In this document: in pieces, positions 1-7,378 of the stretch | Layout: each line of letters starts with the position of its first letter | Position numbering within the stretch: position 1 is the stretch's first letter | Source: a virus | Virus record (IMG/VR): IMGVR_UViG_3300037070_002095 | Span: 1-25,386 of that record | DNA length: 25,386 nucleotides | Strand: one strand, 5' to 3' | Program-made: the position numbers and the translations under genes | The notes under the pieces: generated by a model | What the model saw: only the letters and a program-made list of their open reading frames with translations | What the model was told of the DNA's origin: nothing | Databases searched by the model: none

Positions 1-291
1 TTGCAGAATCTCGCCACTGATTGACACCACTTCCTGTTGTACGCGCGTGAGTAACGGAAATTGTGACTCATCGCCAAAGAAGTCGGTGAACTCCGGGCGC
101 ACGGTGACTTCGCCGCCCTCGCGCGTGTAACCCAGATGGACGGCATCGGGGTTCTGTCCCGCATCAGGGGTTAAGGTTGCGGGGTCAACAATCAGCCTGC
201 CGTTGTGACCGGGTACGGCCAAATCAGCGTAAATCTTTCCCGGCCCAATCAGGACTTTAGTTCCATCAAAGTTATCTGGAGTTCCGGCCAT
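1..291 (-). CDS. Phage tail tube-like protein (partial, C-terminus cut by window edge)
   Basis: The gene starts at ATG 291 behind a clear AAGGAG ribosome-binding site (about 301-306) and stays open to the left edge, giving 97 residues. The visible part has GPGKIYADLAVPG near residues 16-28 and a section reading LGYTREGGEVTVRPEF at about 53-68. This layout (a short label-like start, then 'LGYT..G..' followed by an alternating beta-rich segment) is common in siphophage major tail or tail tube proteins. It is the last gene of the head-to-tail series in transcription order, directly after a tail-terminator candidate, where a tail tube gene is expected. The assignment rests on position and general resemblance, not a diagnostic motif. 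Confidence 0.6.
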   Translation of the reverse strand, partial: MAGTPDNFDGTKVLIGPGKIYADLAVPGHNGRLIVDPATLTPDAGQNPDAVHLGYTREGGEVTVRPEFTDFFGDESQFPLLTRVQQEVVSISGEILQ

Positions 292-308
292 TGCGTTAAT
301 CTCCTTCG

Positions 309-809
309 CTATCGAGAGTCAAAGTTGAGTGTCAGCACCATCGAAGCGGCCCGTCCTATCTGGGTTTCACTTGTAAGCACTGGTCCATAAAAGTGTTCCA
401 CGTCCACCACCACGCCAAACACGCGGTTTGCATCATCGCCAAAGTAATCAGCGATTGACGCCTTGTGCAGCACTCCGTGCATAACCTTCACGTAGCGCAT
501 GATAAGTATCGTGACCGCTTCATCGTCTGGTCCAGTAACCATCAGGTGCAAAGCTATCCGCAACGGTTGTGTATGTCGCGCCGAGTCCTCAGACTCGTCC
601 ACAAGATTAGCCGTTGGGCCAATCGCAACTAATGGAAACTCCTTGCGTCTAACCTTACCTAACGTCCGTTCCCTAAAATCGTCGTAGTCGTCAGCGGGAA
701 AGTAATAGTCCAGCGCTTGTTTGTAGTCACGTTCTATAAGCGCAAGTATGCGTGGTACTACCACGTCCTCCATCACTCCGCTGAATCCGGGTTTCGGTGT
801 CCATGTCAC
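309..809 (-). CDS. Tail terminator / tail completion candidate
   Basis: This 166-residue protein begins with GTG at 809, which shares its first base with the TAG stop of the upstream gene; GAAAGGG lies about 7 nt before it. It has no membrane segment or catalytic motif. Residues 12-30 (VMEDVVVPRILALIERDY) look like an N-terminal helix, followed by mixed alpha/beta sequence ending in MVLTLNFDSR. Size, order and position between a Mu gpG-like protein and a tail tube candidate fit the minor tail, tail terminator or completion proteins of siphophages. Function is inferred from gene order; the sequence alone would be called hypothetical. Confidence 0.5.
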   Translation of the reverse strand: MTWTPKPGFSGVMEDVVVPRILALIERDYKQALDYYFPADDYDDFRERTLGKVRRKEFPLVAIGPTANLVDESEDSARHTQPLRIALHLMVTGPDDEAVTILIMRYVKVMHGVLHKASIADYFGDDANRVFGVVVDVEHFYGPVLTSETQIGRAASMVLTLNFDSR

Positions 810-1285
810 TACGCAACCCTTTCACTCACATTGAATCCCGCGTCCCTGACAAACTGAACCAGTCCGCGCTGCAACGCCTTTTGTAGCCGTCGCTTCTGTT
901 GTTCGCTGAAACTGATTGGCGGCCGGCCCTTACGTTGGTGAATCCGCGCATAGGGAACCTTACTGCCTATGATCAATTCATCCTCTCGCGGTTCAAGTAT
1001 TGCGTCTGGCGCTTCAGGGTCAGTCAGCGAGTTAATCAAATCGTGCTCGCGCTGTAAGATTGGCTCGCCCGGATAATGAATCTCTTTCCATTCTCGATAA
1101 GCCGGACTCAATGGTGCCCACTTTTGTCCACCCGCTGCCCCTTCAGTGTCGAACTGCTCTTGTTCGATTAGATAAAACTCGCTGATTACCTCCGGCCACA
1201 ATGGACGGAGATCGTTCAGACTATCAAGCCGATTGAATGCTCGGTCAAACATCGGCAAGCCGTCAACGTCAACCGTAAACCTCAT
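809..1285 (-). CDS. Phage virion morphogenesis protein (Mu gpG-like tail completion)
   Basis: A 158-residue protein starting at ATG 1285, in ATGA overlap with the preceding connector gene. The central segment (about residues 54-90) reads KWAPLSPAYREWK, then ILQREHDLINSL, and the C-terminal part has YARIHQ followed by a basic segment. This 'W.pLsp.y...K......iL..t..L..S' pattern, followed by 'YA.iHQ', is the hallmark of the phage virion morphogenesis family (Mu gpG / tail completion gpS type). Such proteins act at the head-tail joint or in tail completion. The neighbours fit: a gp6-like connector before it and tail genes after. Confidence 0.8.
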   Translation of the reverse strand: MRFTVDVDGLPMFDRAFNRLDSLNDLRPLWPEVISEFYLIEQEQFDTEGAAGGQKWAPLSPAYREWKEIHYPGEPILQREHDLINSLTDPEAPDAILEPREDELIIGSKVPYARIHQRKGRPPISFSEQQKRRLQKALQRGLVQFVRDAGFNVSERVA

Positions 1286-1872
1286 ACAAGCACCGCTCCT
1301 TGCGCGCGATAGAAATCAGCAACCTGTTTGACGCGCGGCGGATATTTCTCTCTTAACGGCTGCCGCTCAAGGTCAAGCAGGTTCAGGTTCGCCGGGTCGG
1401 TTTCTCTCAGCACGTTGATAACCATTTCGATAACCGCAAGCTTCACGTCCGCAGGCGTGGCTTCGTAGCCCCAACGCGCCGTGATCGTGATCGGCAATCC
1501 GTCCCACCAGCCTGAACTGTTTAACCCGACGACGGAGCGCGTTAGTAACGTGCCGCTCGGACTGCTCGATAGCACCAGGTAGCCGTCACGCTCAACGAAC
1601 GATGGCACAGTGTAACCGTCCGGTACGTCCAGTGTGGTATTCAGCGTGCCAGCTACATACGGCGGCAGTCGCAGGTATGGACCACCGTCGCCATAGACGA
1701 TCTTAGTTGTCGCGGTCATGCCCGCTGGTTCAAAGAACTCGTCTTCTACGCCACAGAGGTGATCAAAGAAGCGGCTAGCGCGTTCAATGACGGCATTGAT
1801 ATACGCATCGCTGAACGTAGTGCCAATTTGCGCGCCCGCCTCTCTAACCTCATCTTCAGTGCAATAGGCCAT
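1282..1872 (-). CDS. Head-tail connector, gp6-like
   Basis: A 196-residue protein with the typical start of head completion/connector proteins: MAYCTEDEVREAG, then helices that include YINAVIERASRFFDHLCG (about 24-41). The middle is beta-rich (YLRLPPYVAGTL, about 66-77) and the end is helical (VKLAVIEMVINVLRET). Connectors of this type dock under the portal and close the head. The ATG at 1872 lies three bases after the TAG stop of the glycosyltransferase upstream and has no good Shine-Dalgarno, so it may rely on re-initiation. Its stop overlaps the next gene by ATGA. Confidence 0.7.
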   Translation of the reverse strand: MAYCTEDEVREAGAQIGTTFSDAYINAVIERASRFFDHLCGVEDEFFEPAGMTATTKIVYGDGGPYLRLPPYVAGTLNTTLDVPDGYTVPSFVERDGYLVLSSSPSGTLLTRSVVGLNSSGWWDGLPITITARWGYEATPADVKLAVIEMVINVLRETDPANLNLLDLERQPLREKYPPRVKQVADFYRAQGAVLV

Positions 1873-1874
1873 GA

Positions 1875-3194
1875 CTACGCGGCTTTAGCCTTGCCTCCCT
1901 TATTCTCCTTCGGCGCGGCAACCATCTTGTTTTCCTGCGGCTGCTCAACCGACTTCGCATCCTTATCAGTATCAATCCACGGTTCCGTTTTCTCGGTCCG
2001 CTTCTCAACCAGTCCTGCCTGTTCCGCCCAGCTAAGCGGAATCTCACCGCCTACGCCACAGCACAGCGAAACAGCCTTGTTAGAGTCAGTAGTCAGTTGC
2101 TTCTCAGCCGTCCAGTAGAGCCGCTTGTCGCTCGTCCACATCTTTGTCACTTGCTCATGCTCCTTGTTTGCCCATCGCTCAACGGTTGCTAGCAGCGCCT
2201 TTTCCAGCCGATCAAACTCAGTCTCAGGGGTGAGAGAATCGGCTAGTTGTAATGCCGCGTCTGACCGTGAGTGATAATAAACCTCGTCGTGCAGCAATCG
2301 GTCGATTTCCGTGGCCCATGAGTCAACGTCGCTACGGTCGCAGAACCTAGCCGCTGAACCAAACGCTTCCTTTAGCCCCGGCGTCGGATGCGCGATTGTT
2401 GGTATCCCCGCACACGCTGCCTCCACACCCACGCGCCCGTAGGATTCATAGTCGCTTGGCATCAGCAGGATACGCGTCCGCCGGAACACATCGCGCACGT
2501 CAGGATCGTTTTTCAGATGCGTCACGTTCGGCAGCCCGTAACAATTCTGCGTGTTACCCGTTTCGTCATAGAAAACGTGATGCTCGCTGTTCGAGGCTCG
2601 CGGACAAGCAACCTGATAGCCGTATCCGCCCTGCGCGGTGATGAAAGGTTGCAGCGGGAAGCGTTGGGCTAGTTCGTAGAAGATCGCCGCGCCCTTGCCG
2701 GAGGTAGGGTTGACTAGCGTTATCGCGTCGCCGCGCTCGCACTTGTAACGCTCCGGCTCAACCACTGGGTGAATCGTAATCTGATGACCTTCCCATTCTT
2801 GCGCCTCGGCAATCCACTCACTATTGAAAATGGCAAGCTGGCACTTGAGCGTGTTGACATGCCAGTAATCAAGCTGTGCCGAGTTGTGAACAAAGTGAGC
2901 AATAGGCTTCTTCGCGTCAAGCGCCAGTTGCATTGCCTGACTTGTTAAGTCAAGGTGTGTGACGAGTAGATCCTGCTCGTAGGCCAGATCAAGCAGCCAG
3001 CGTTGGCGATTGCGGCGGGGTGGTCTAACTACCTGAATCCCGTCAATGCCGTAAGGTGCCGTTGCCGAGCGGTCACAAACCACGATGCAGGAGTGTCCAC
3101 GGTCAACCAACGCGCGGAACGCCGCGTGTACAGTTGTCTCCGAACCAGCGTTGTGCTCGGGCGGGAAAAGGTGAAAGTAGCCGAGAATCTTCAT
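1875..3194 (-). CDS. GT4-like glycosyltransferase with head-protein-like C-terminal extension
   Basis: A 439-residue protein. Residues 1-340 form a GT-B glycosyltransferase: an N-terminal Rossmann start with the loop FPPEHNAGSE, and a C-terminal half with TSGKG (about 164-168), then SDYESYGRVGVEAACAGIP (about 247-265), the GT4 sugar-nucleotide loop in which the E of GVEAACAG is conserved. HPTPGLKEAFG follows. After about residue 350 comes a separate segment: KRLYWTAEK, then GGEIPLSWAEQAGL, then a Lys/Glu-rich tail to KAKAA. The 'LY.t.d......GgEIp..xAe..GL' pattern recalls, from memory, short proteins encoded beside phage connector genes. The gene sits among capsid genes in ATGA overlap with the upstream gene. 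The sugar and target are unknown; a virion or host-surface glycan is plausible. Confidence 0.8.
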   Translation of the reverse strand: MKILGYFHLFPPEHNAGSETTVHAAFRALVDRGHSCIVVCDRSATAPYGIDGIQVVRPPRRNRQRWLLDLAYEQDLLVTHLDLTSQAMQLALDAKKPIAHFVHNSAQLDYWHVNTLKCQLAIFNSEWIAEAQEWEGHQITIHPVVEPERYKCERGDAITLVNPTSGKGAAIFYELAQRFPLQPFITAQGGYGYQVACPRASNSEHHVFYDETGNTQNCYGLPNVTHLKNDPDVRDVFRRTRILLMPSDYESYGRVGVEAACAGIPTIAHPTPGLKEAFGSAARFCDRSDVDSWATEIDRLLHDEVYYHSRSDAALQLADSLTPETEFDRLEKALLATVERWANKEHEQVTKMWTSDKRLYWTAEKQLTTDSNKAVSLCCGVGGEIPLSWAEQAGLVEKRTEKTEPWIDTDKDAKSVEQPQENKMVAAPKENKGGKAKAA

Positions 3195-3691
3195 ACGTCA
3201 ATAATCGTATAGTACACTGTGACCTGTAGCGTATTAGCTGTATCTCCACCTGTAAAATCTCCACTAAAGCCGTTATCCGCTGAAACCAGAAACGGAGAGT
3301 TAGCAATATCATTTAAATCATAGCCAACACCCTCAACGGGAGATCCTGAGACGGCACCAAAAAACGGGGTCATCCACGCGACAACATCCGCTGGGCCTCC
3401 CCAGTCAAGGAAACCACTCGCGGACGCGGGCAGGCTGTGTAAAGCGCTACTACCTCCATGACGCAGGAACAGGGAAGGAAACACGGCGTCAAGGTTTTCA
3501 TAGTCAACAATAAGATGAAGCTTGTAAAAACCAGAGACAAGCCGGAGCAACCGCCCTACACCGGGGGATTCAACAACCTCAAGCGGCGTGGTTGGCAGTG
3601 CCTTGATCTGCGCGTCGGTTAGCTCAACCGTGCGCGAGAGCACCGTTACTACGCCCTCTGCTAACTGGTTCGCGGTAATCCCATCCGTCAT
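3191..3691 (-). CDS. Capsid decoration / head-associated protein candidate
   Basis: A 166-residue protein. It begins with a short helical segment, then IKALPTTPLEVVESPGVG (about 29-46), and ends with SADNGFSGDFTGGDTANTL followed by a VTVYYTIIDV terminus. The 'lpttp..vv..pG.gk' start and '..G..aNtl.vtvyy.iid' end recur in beta-rich phage proteins encoded just downstream of major capsid genes, which suggests a capsid-surface or structural role. No enzyme motif is present. It is coupled by ATGA to the genes on both sides. The function is inferred from this pattern and position. Confidence 0.55.
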   Translation of the reverse strand: MTDGITANQLAEGVVTVLSRTVELTDAQIKALPTTPLEVVESPGVGRLLRLVSGFYKLHLIVDYENLDAVFPSLFLRHGGSSALHSLPASASGFLDWGGPADVVAWMTPFFGAVSGSPVEGVGYDLNDIANSPFLVSADNGFSGDFTGGDTANTLQVTVYYTIIDV

Positions 3692-3981
3692 ATCAAACCC
3701 TCAATGTCATCGTCCGTCCGTGGCGCTACGTCAAACGTAAACGTGTTGCCGCTGATTACTCCCAGTCGCGTCTCGTTAAGTCCGTTACGGTAGATCAGGA
3801 TTGGCGGAGCGGTAAACATGAACACTGCGTTGCTCCCATTGATCGCCCCACTGGGTACCTCTCGCGTCCCGCCGCTTGAGCCGTCACTATCACCAGACGG
3901 CGGCACTTCAACGGCGGGCGTGTATGACACTGGGTAGGTAAACGACATGTTGGTTATAGCAAGCGGCCCCGTTGCTAACAC
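3688..3981 (-). CDS. Small structural protein with a phage 'PSGxINGxN' domain
   Basis: A 97-residue protein read from GTG 3981; an internal ATG at 3948 is the alternative start, and neither has a strong Shine-Dalgarno. After a Pro/Gly/Ser-rich linker (about 27-40) comes VPSGAINGSNAVFMFTAPP (about 42-60), then IYRNGLNETRLG and a TFTFDVAP segment near the end. This resembles a small beta domain often seen in phage structural proteins ('PsG.iNGsN..FtlsaaP......yrNG'), commonly attached to fibre or baseplate proteins. Here it stands alone just after the capsid gene, so it may decorate the head. It overlaps the next gene by ATGA. Confidence 0.55.
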   Translation of the reverse strand: MLATGPLAITNMSFTYPVSYTPAVEVPPSGDSDGSSGGTREVPSGAINGSNAVFMFTAPPILIYRNGLNETRLGVISGNTFTFDVAPRTDDDIEGLI

Positions 3982-4000
3982 GAAGCCGCCTGCGTCAAGC

Positions 4001-4031
4001 GTAGCGAGGAAAGGGTGGCAAACCTCGCTAC
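4001..4031 (-). terminator. Hairpin just after the major capsid gene
   Basis: A perfect 9-bp inverted repeat, GTAGCGAGG (4001-4009) and CCTCGCTAC (4023-4031), encloses a 13-nt loop within 10 nt of the capsid stop codon. No T-run follows on the minus strand, so it is not a classic intrinsic terminator. A partial terminator, RNA 3'-end stabiliser or processing site would fit, allowing more capsid protein than downstream connector proteins. The repeat is certain; the role is inferred. Confidence 0.45.
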
Positions 4032-4038
4032 CGCGTTA

Positions 4039-5331
4039 CTAGCTATTTGCGCCAGCGTGGAGATCCATGCGGACGATTGCGGGCGGCCTGAACACTCCAA
4101 ACGCGGCCCGCAACTCCGCCAGCACCGCCACGAGGTTGCGAACAAAGTAGTCCTCAACACCATCGCTCATTCTGATAGTTGCCTGTTCGCGATCCCATAG
4201 CACCGCTTGCTTCGTGTCGCCAGTGTAGCCGGTGCCTTGAAACACGGCCTCGGATTCAACGACAATCTGACCCCAGAGCCGCTTCTGGCCCAACACCATT
4301 GGACCACCGAAGTAATAGCGATTCTCGTTGTCTTGGGTTAGATCCAGCGCTTCCCAATCAAAGGGGTTGAGAATAAACCCGCTAATTCGTTGTGCCCTGC
4401 CGATAACTCTCGCTTTAGTCAACGCCTTGCGGGTCGTAGTCAGCATGTTATCGTCAAAGCTTTGGATTGTGATGTTCGGCGTGTTGTCCAAGCCGAGGAA
4501 GTTCTCACCCGCGCCATTGCCCTTGATCATTTGTTCCTCAAGTTCAAGTTCAAGTCCAATGTTCAGGAAGTTGTCAATAAGCGTCTGAATCTGCGGCGCA
4601 TCGCTTAATGCTCTGCGAGTCACTGGAATCCAGTGCGCGATAGTCTTAACGCTCGTTGTCACCTTTTCCAGCGCAAGGGTTGATTGCGGCTTCAAGCCGT
4701 TGCCTGCCTGTTGAAAGGACGTTGGGCTAGTTGTCGCTTCAGCCACGGGCGCGGCGTTGCTGGTGTAGCCCGTAACACGCGGGAACTCGATCAGGTCACT
4801 GCCGGTACGGCCTACCGTTACCACGTCTCTGATGGTTAGCGGCTGAAACGGGAAGTCCACGAGAGGGGCATAATCCCGGCGCACCAACGCACCGGCTGAA
4901 GTAGCCGAAACGCCTGTGACGAGATCCTTAGCCTCAACTGCCGGGGATGAACCTACGCGCACTCCGTCAGGCGGAAAGCCGTTTGGGGCAATCGCGTGAA
5001 TCCATTCCTTGTATTCCTTAGATTCGGTGAAGCGATAGCCGAGGGACTTCCTGCCTGCTTCGCGCGGATCGTCCTGTTTGCCGTCGCCGTAGTTGGGTGT
5101 ATCGCTCGTTGAGTTCAGCGCGGTATTGATTGCCTCGTTGCGGGCACGAGCGGCTTGGTACTGCTTCGACTCCTCCAGCGAGGTGCTTAATTCCTCAATT
5201 CGCTTGCCACGCGCTTCTACTTCCGTTTTCTGCTCGCCTGTCAGCACTTCCTCGCCTTGCTTAATCCAGAAGTCCTTATCTACGGCAAGTAGCGTAGTCA
5301 ACTCCTTTGCGTTCTCTGCGATTGTCGGCAT
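4039..5331 (-). CDS. Major capsid protein, HK97 fold
   Basis: A 430-residue protein with a strong AAGGAG ribosome-binding site before ATG 5331. Residues 1-75 are helical and charged (EQKTEVEARGKRIEELSTSLEES), like the N-terminal delta domain that is removed by the prohead protease in HK97-type capsids. From about residue 125 the typical capsid order follows: SAGALVRRDYAP, then FPFQPLTIRDVVTVGRT, TSVKTIAHWIPVTRRAL, a long helix with ELELEEQMIKGNG near 265, ILNPFDWEAL, LWGQIVVESEA, and a VLWDREQATIRMSDG / YFVRNLVAVLAELRAAFGV end. The length is normal for the family. The gene directly follows the protease. It ends with TAG, which shows TAG is a real stop in this genome. Confidence 0.95.
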   Translation of the reverse strand: MPTIAENAKELTTLLAVDKDFWIKQGEEVLTGEQKTEVEARGKRIEELSTSLEESKQYQAARARNEAINTALNSTSDTPNYGDGKQDDPREAGRKSLGYRFTESKEYKEWIHAIAPNGFPPDGVRVGSSPAVEAKDLVTGVSATSAGALVRRDYAPLVDFPFQPLTIRDVVTVGRTGSDLIEFPRVTGYTSNAAPVAEATTSPTSFQQAGNGLKPQSTLALEKVTTSVKTIAHWIPVTRRALSDAPQIQTLIDNFLNIGLELELEEQMIKGNGAGENFLGLDNTPNITIQSFDDNMLTTTRKALTKARVIGRAQRISGFILNPFDWEALDLTQDNENRYYFGGPMVLGQKRLWGQIVVESEAVFQGTGYTGDTKQAVLWDREQATIRMSDGVEDYFVRNLVAVLAELRAAFGVFRPPAIVRMDLHAGANS

Positions 5332-5344
5332 GGTTCGAATCTCC

Positions 5345-6604
5345 TTAAACTTGCGCCAGCGCAGCTAATGCGACGCTATGTCGGCGCTGTGATTGAGTCC
5401 TAAGCACGCCCACGTTGATCGAGTCATCCGCTTTTTCCTTAGGCGGTGGTTCCGAGGCGGTTAGAAGCTGATCTAACGCGTCTCGCGCGGCCACGACTTT
5501 TGCCCGGTTAGAAGCTGAAAGTATGCGCCCTTCCTTGACTCGATTTTCATGGTTGCGCTGCATTTTTGTGGTGTGCTTCTCTAATGCGGATACCACATCG
5601 TCGAAGGACTCAAAGGAGCCGGATACCGATTCACCTTTGAGATAAAATTCATCGTCCGTGCTGTTCAAAAACTCTTCTATCTGCGCGAGGATTAGCGGCT
5701 GCATTGTTGGCCCATACTCGCTGATTACTTCGCTAACTTTCGCGCGCCAGTCAAAGGACGATTCACCAATTGACGGCGCATTCTTAGCTGATTCGGCAAT
5801 CTTGCAAATCACGCGACGAAAGGCAGATTCAATCTCCCATGTTGAGGGGGTTGTTTGAGCTAGTTGGTCAGCAAGCATTCCCTTGCCGGTAGCAATCTTT
5901 GCAGCGTTAGCCGCGCGGCATGACTTGCCATGCTCAGACGCTTCCTCAATCTTCTTAAATTGAGCCAGACAGGTCAGACAGCCATAACCGCCTGTTGGTA
6001 TCGTCTTGCCGTTGATCTCAACAGTGCCGAAAGGAATACCGCCCTCGTCCTTCACCGCCGTTGCCGCCGCTCGTTTGTTCATCGGCGCGGTCACAATCGA
6101 GTCCTCGATAGCCTCAACCTTTTTTAGCAGCCGGATACGATTAAACTTTTGCGCCTTGACCTGCATCGCCGGAAGCGCGTCAGCCTTCACGTACTTTGGC
6201 AGTTCCGCTTCATAGTCTTTTGCGTCAATATAGCTATACTCAGTTGGTGCATAGCCAAAGGAGAAACCGACCGTCTTGCCTGCGTCCATCCGCTCTTTAG
6301 CTTTAGTGCGAATTGCCTGTGCGTCAGGCGTTGAGTGAAATTGTGACCGGACAAACCACCCGTGATCGTCCTCGTGCGCCTCAACGGGAAACCCTACCGC
6401 CTTATCAAAGTCCCAGTCGTGAGAGTGGGCCGTAAACCCAGAGTGCAGGTATTCGTCAAGCGTGTCCGCGAATGCGCCCTTAAGAACAATGTCCCCGCCC
6501 TCGTCAATGACGCCGTAAACTGAACGATAGCCCTCAATGGTTCCCGACCCTTCGTCGTTTAGCTTGAGATCCTTAAGCGGCGTGAACTTGCGCTCAATGT
6601 TCAT
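5345..6604 (-). CDS. Prohead protease (HK97 gp4-like) with zinc-knuckle-like insert and long C-terminal part
   Basis: A 419-residue protein. Residues 1-185 match HK97-family prohead proteases: GTIEGYRSVYGVIDEGGDIV (about 22-41), the catalytic His in TAHSHDWD, and the catalytic Ser in KTVGFSFGY (about 129-137). It would cleave the capsid delta domain during maturation. Usual family members are about 180-250 residues. Here residues about 208-234 hold C-x2-C ... H-x3-C (GCLTCLAQF, then EHGKSC), which could bind zinc. Roughly 180 further residues follow, including a charged helical end, perhaps a scaffold-like portion. ATG 6604 has no Shine-Dalgarno and lies 17 nt after a strong terminator. The capsid gene follows. 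Confidence 0.88.
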   Translation of the reverse strand: MNIERKFTPLKDLKLNDEGSGTIEGYRSVYGVIDEGGDIVLKGAFADTLDEYLHSGFTAHSHDWDFDKAVGFPVEAHEDDHGWFVRSQFHSTPDAQAIRTKAKERMDAGKTVGFSFGYAPTEYSYIDAKDYEAELPKYVKADALPAMQVKAQKFNRIRLLKKVEAIEDSIVTAPMNKRAAATAVKDEGGIPFGTVEINGKTIPTGGYGCLTCLAQFKKIEEASEHGKSCRAANAAKIATGKGMLADQLAQTTPSTWEIESAFRRVICKIAESAKNAPSIGESSFDWRAKVSEVISEYGPTMQPLILAQIEEFLNSTDDEFYLKGESVSGSFESFDDVVSALEKHTTKMQRNHENRVKEGRILSASNRAKVVAARDALDQLLTASEPPPKEKADDSINVGVLRTQSQRRHSVALAALAQV

Positions 6605-6620
6605 GGTTTCATTGGCCCAT

Positions 6621-6665
6621 AAAAGACGAAAGCCCGCCAGACTCCATTTAAGGAATCCAGCGGGC
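6621..6665 (-). terminator. Strong intrinsic terminator closing the accessory cassette
   Basis: The arms 6632-6645 and 6652-6665 pair over 14 bp (three G-U wobbles in the RNA) around a 6-nt loop. On the minus strand the stem is followed by TTTCGTCTTTT (6631-6621). The stem starts with GCCCGC and ends with GCGGGC. It lies after the 58-residue gene (stop at 6689) and 17 nt before the prohead protease start, so it should end transcription coming from the accessory cassette. Confidence 0.85.
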
Positions 6666-6688
6666 GGTAGCAGTCGTTAAGTGTTAGC

Positions 6689-6865
6689 TTACGCTGTCTC
6701 TTGACCCGTAGTCAGCTTATCAATTCTCTGAGCAAGTGTTAGCAACTCGCGGCGAATCCGTTGCAACTCCCTTTGTAGAAACGTCTTCTCGTCCACCTTA
6801 AACGATAGCTCAATCTTCCGGGGCGGCGGTGCGTTATATTCGCGCTTCGGCAAAGGAGAATCCAT
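6689..6865 (-). CDS. Small basic coiled-coil protein (58 aa), unknown
   Basis: A 58-residue protein from ATG 6865 to TAA 6689. It starts MDSPLPKREYNAPPPRK and then forms one long charged helix with a heptad-like pattern (FLQRELQRIRREL, then LAQRIDKL), so dimerisation through a coiled coil is likely. No Shine-Dalgarno is visible; a promoter-like sequence ends 9 nt before the ATG. The gene is followed by the strong terminator at 6621-6665. A DNA-, RNA- or protein-binding role is possible, but no family is recognised. Confidence 0.65.
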   Translation of the reverse strand: MDSPLPKREYNAPPPRKIELSFKVDEKTFLQRELQRIRRELLTLAQRIDKLTTGQETA

Positions 6866-6874
6866 CAGTCCCGG

Positions 6875-6905
6875 AGTTTAACACAGGTTTGCTATTCATT
6901 TGCAA
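6875..6905 (-). promoter_or_regulatory. Possible promoter for the 58-aa gene, close to its ATG
   Basis: On the minus strand TTGCAA (6900-6905) and TAAACT (6875-6880) are separated by 19 bp, and the -10 ends 9 nt before ATG 6865. It resembles the leaderless promoter layout seen elsewhere in the window, but the -35 is weaker and the spacer longer. It is therefore only a candidate. Confidence 0.35.
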
Positions 6906-6914
6906 TAGTTTCGT

Positions 6915-7109
6915 TCACTTACGGTCAAAGTCAAAGGTAATCTGTACGCCAAGCGCCCACCATAGGTGGTCTAGGGCGTGATTGCCAACATCAAGATCGT
7001 CGTTGTCAATATCACAAATCGGCTTACCATCGACAGTGATACGCCAACCGCCCTCGCCGTCTCTGACCTTGCCCTCTTCTTCAATTGCGGTAAAGTAAAC
7101 GCTTCTCAT
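6915..7109 (-). CDS. Hypothetical acidic protein (64 aa)
   Basis: A 64-residue protein in ATGA overlap with the upstream gene. It has a WRITVDGKPICDIDNDDLDVG section (about 22-42) and ends ITFDFDRK. It is acidic, likely a small mixed alpha/beta domain, and has no signal peptide or membrane segment. It is the penultimate gene of the cassette; no family is recognised. Confidence 0.6.
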   Translation of the reverse strand: MRSVYFTAIEEEGKVRDGEGGWRITVDGKPICDIDNDDLDVGNHALDHLWWALGVQITFDFDRK

Positions 7110-7378
7110 TTTTCACCGTCTGCTAATAGACGATCTTTCAGTACATGTAACCTGGCCGGACATGCAGGCTTCTGAGGCTCAAGATTCCCGCAAAACTTGC
7201 ACATCATGAGGTCATAGCTTATCGCGTAGGGTCGCCTGCGCGATGAGACGCCCTGACCTTCACCATGCTGCCGGCTGAACTCACAGGCGAGCACGGAAAC
7301 GGATAAGTTGTTCCCGCGCACTAATGCCAGCAGCGTTGCCGTCTCAGACTTGCTCAGTGCTTCGGTTGGTTTAATCAT
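7106..7378 (-). CDS. Hypothetical protein with CxxC (90 aa)
   Basis: ATG 7378 is chosen because it forms an ATGA overlap with the end of the GT11-like gene, giving 90 residues; an in-frame start at 7399 would intrude further into that gene. The N-terminal half is helical (SKSETATLLALVRG). The C-terminal half has MMCKFCGN, then a further Cys in PACPARLHVL, a partial zinc-binding set. No family is recognised. It is translationally coupled on both sides within the glycan cassette. Confidence 0.6.
   Translation of the reverse strand: MIKPTEALSKSETATLLALVRGNNLSVSVLACEFSRQHGEGQGVSSRRRPYAISYDLMMCKFCGNLEPQKPACPARLHVLKDRLLADGEK

Noticed and set aside
1759-2118. 119-codon plus-strand frame
   Set aside because: It is antisense to the connector and glycosyltransferase genes and shows no family features.
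5332-5345. tRNA-like TTCGAATC sequence
   Set aside because: The flanking bases do not form a T-arm or acceptor stem; it lies in the capsid gene's ribosome-binding region.
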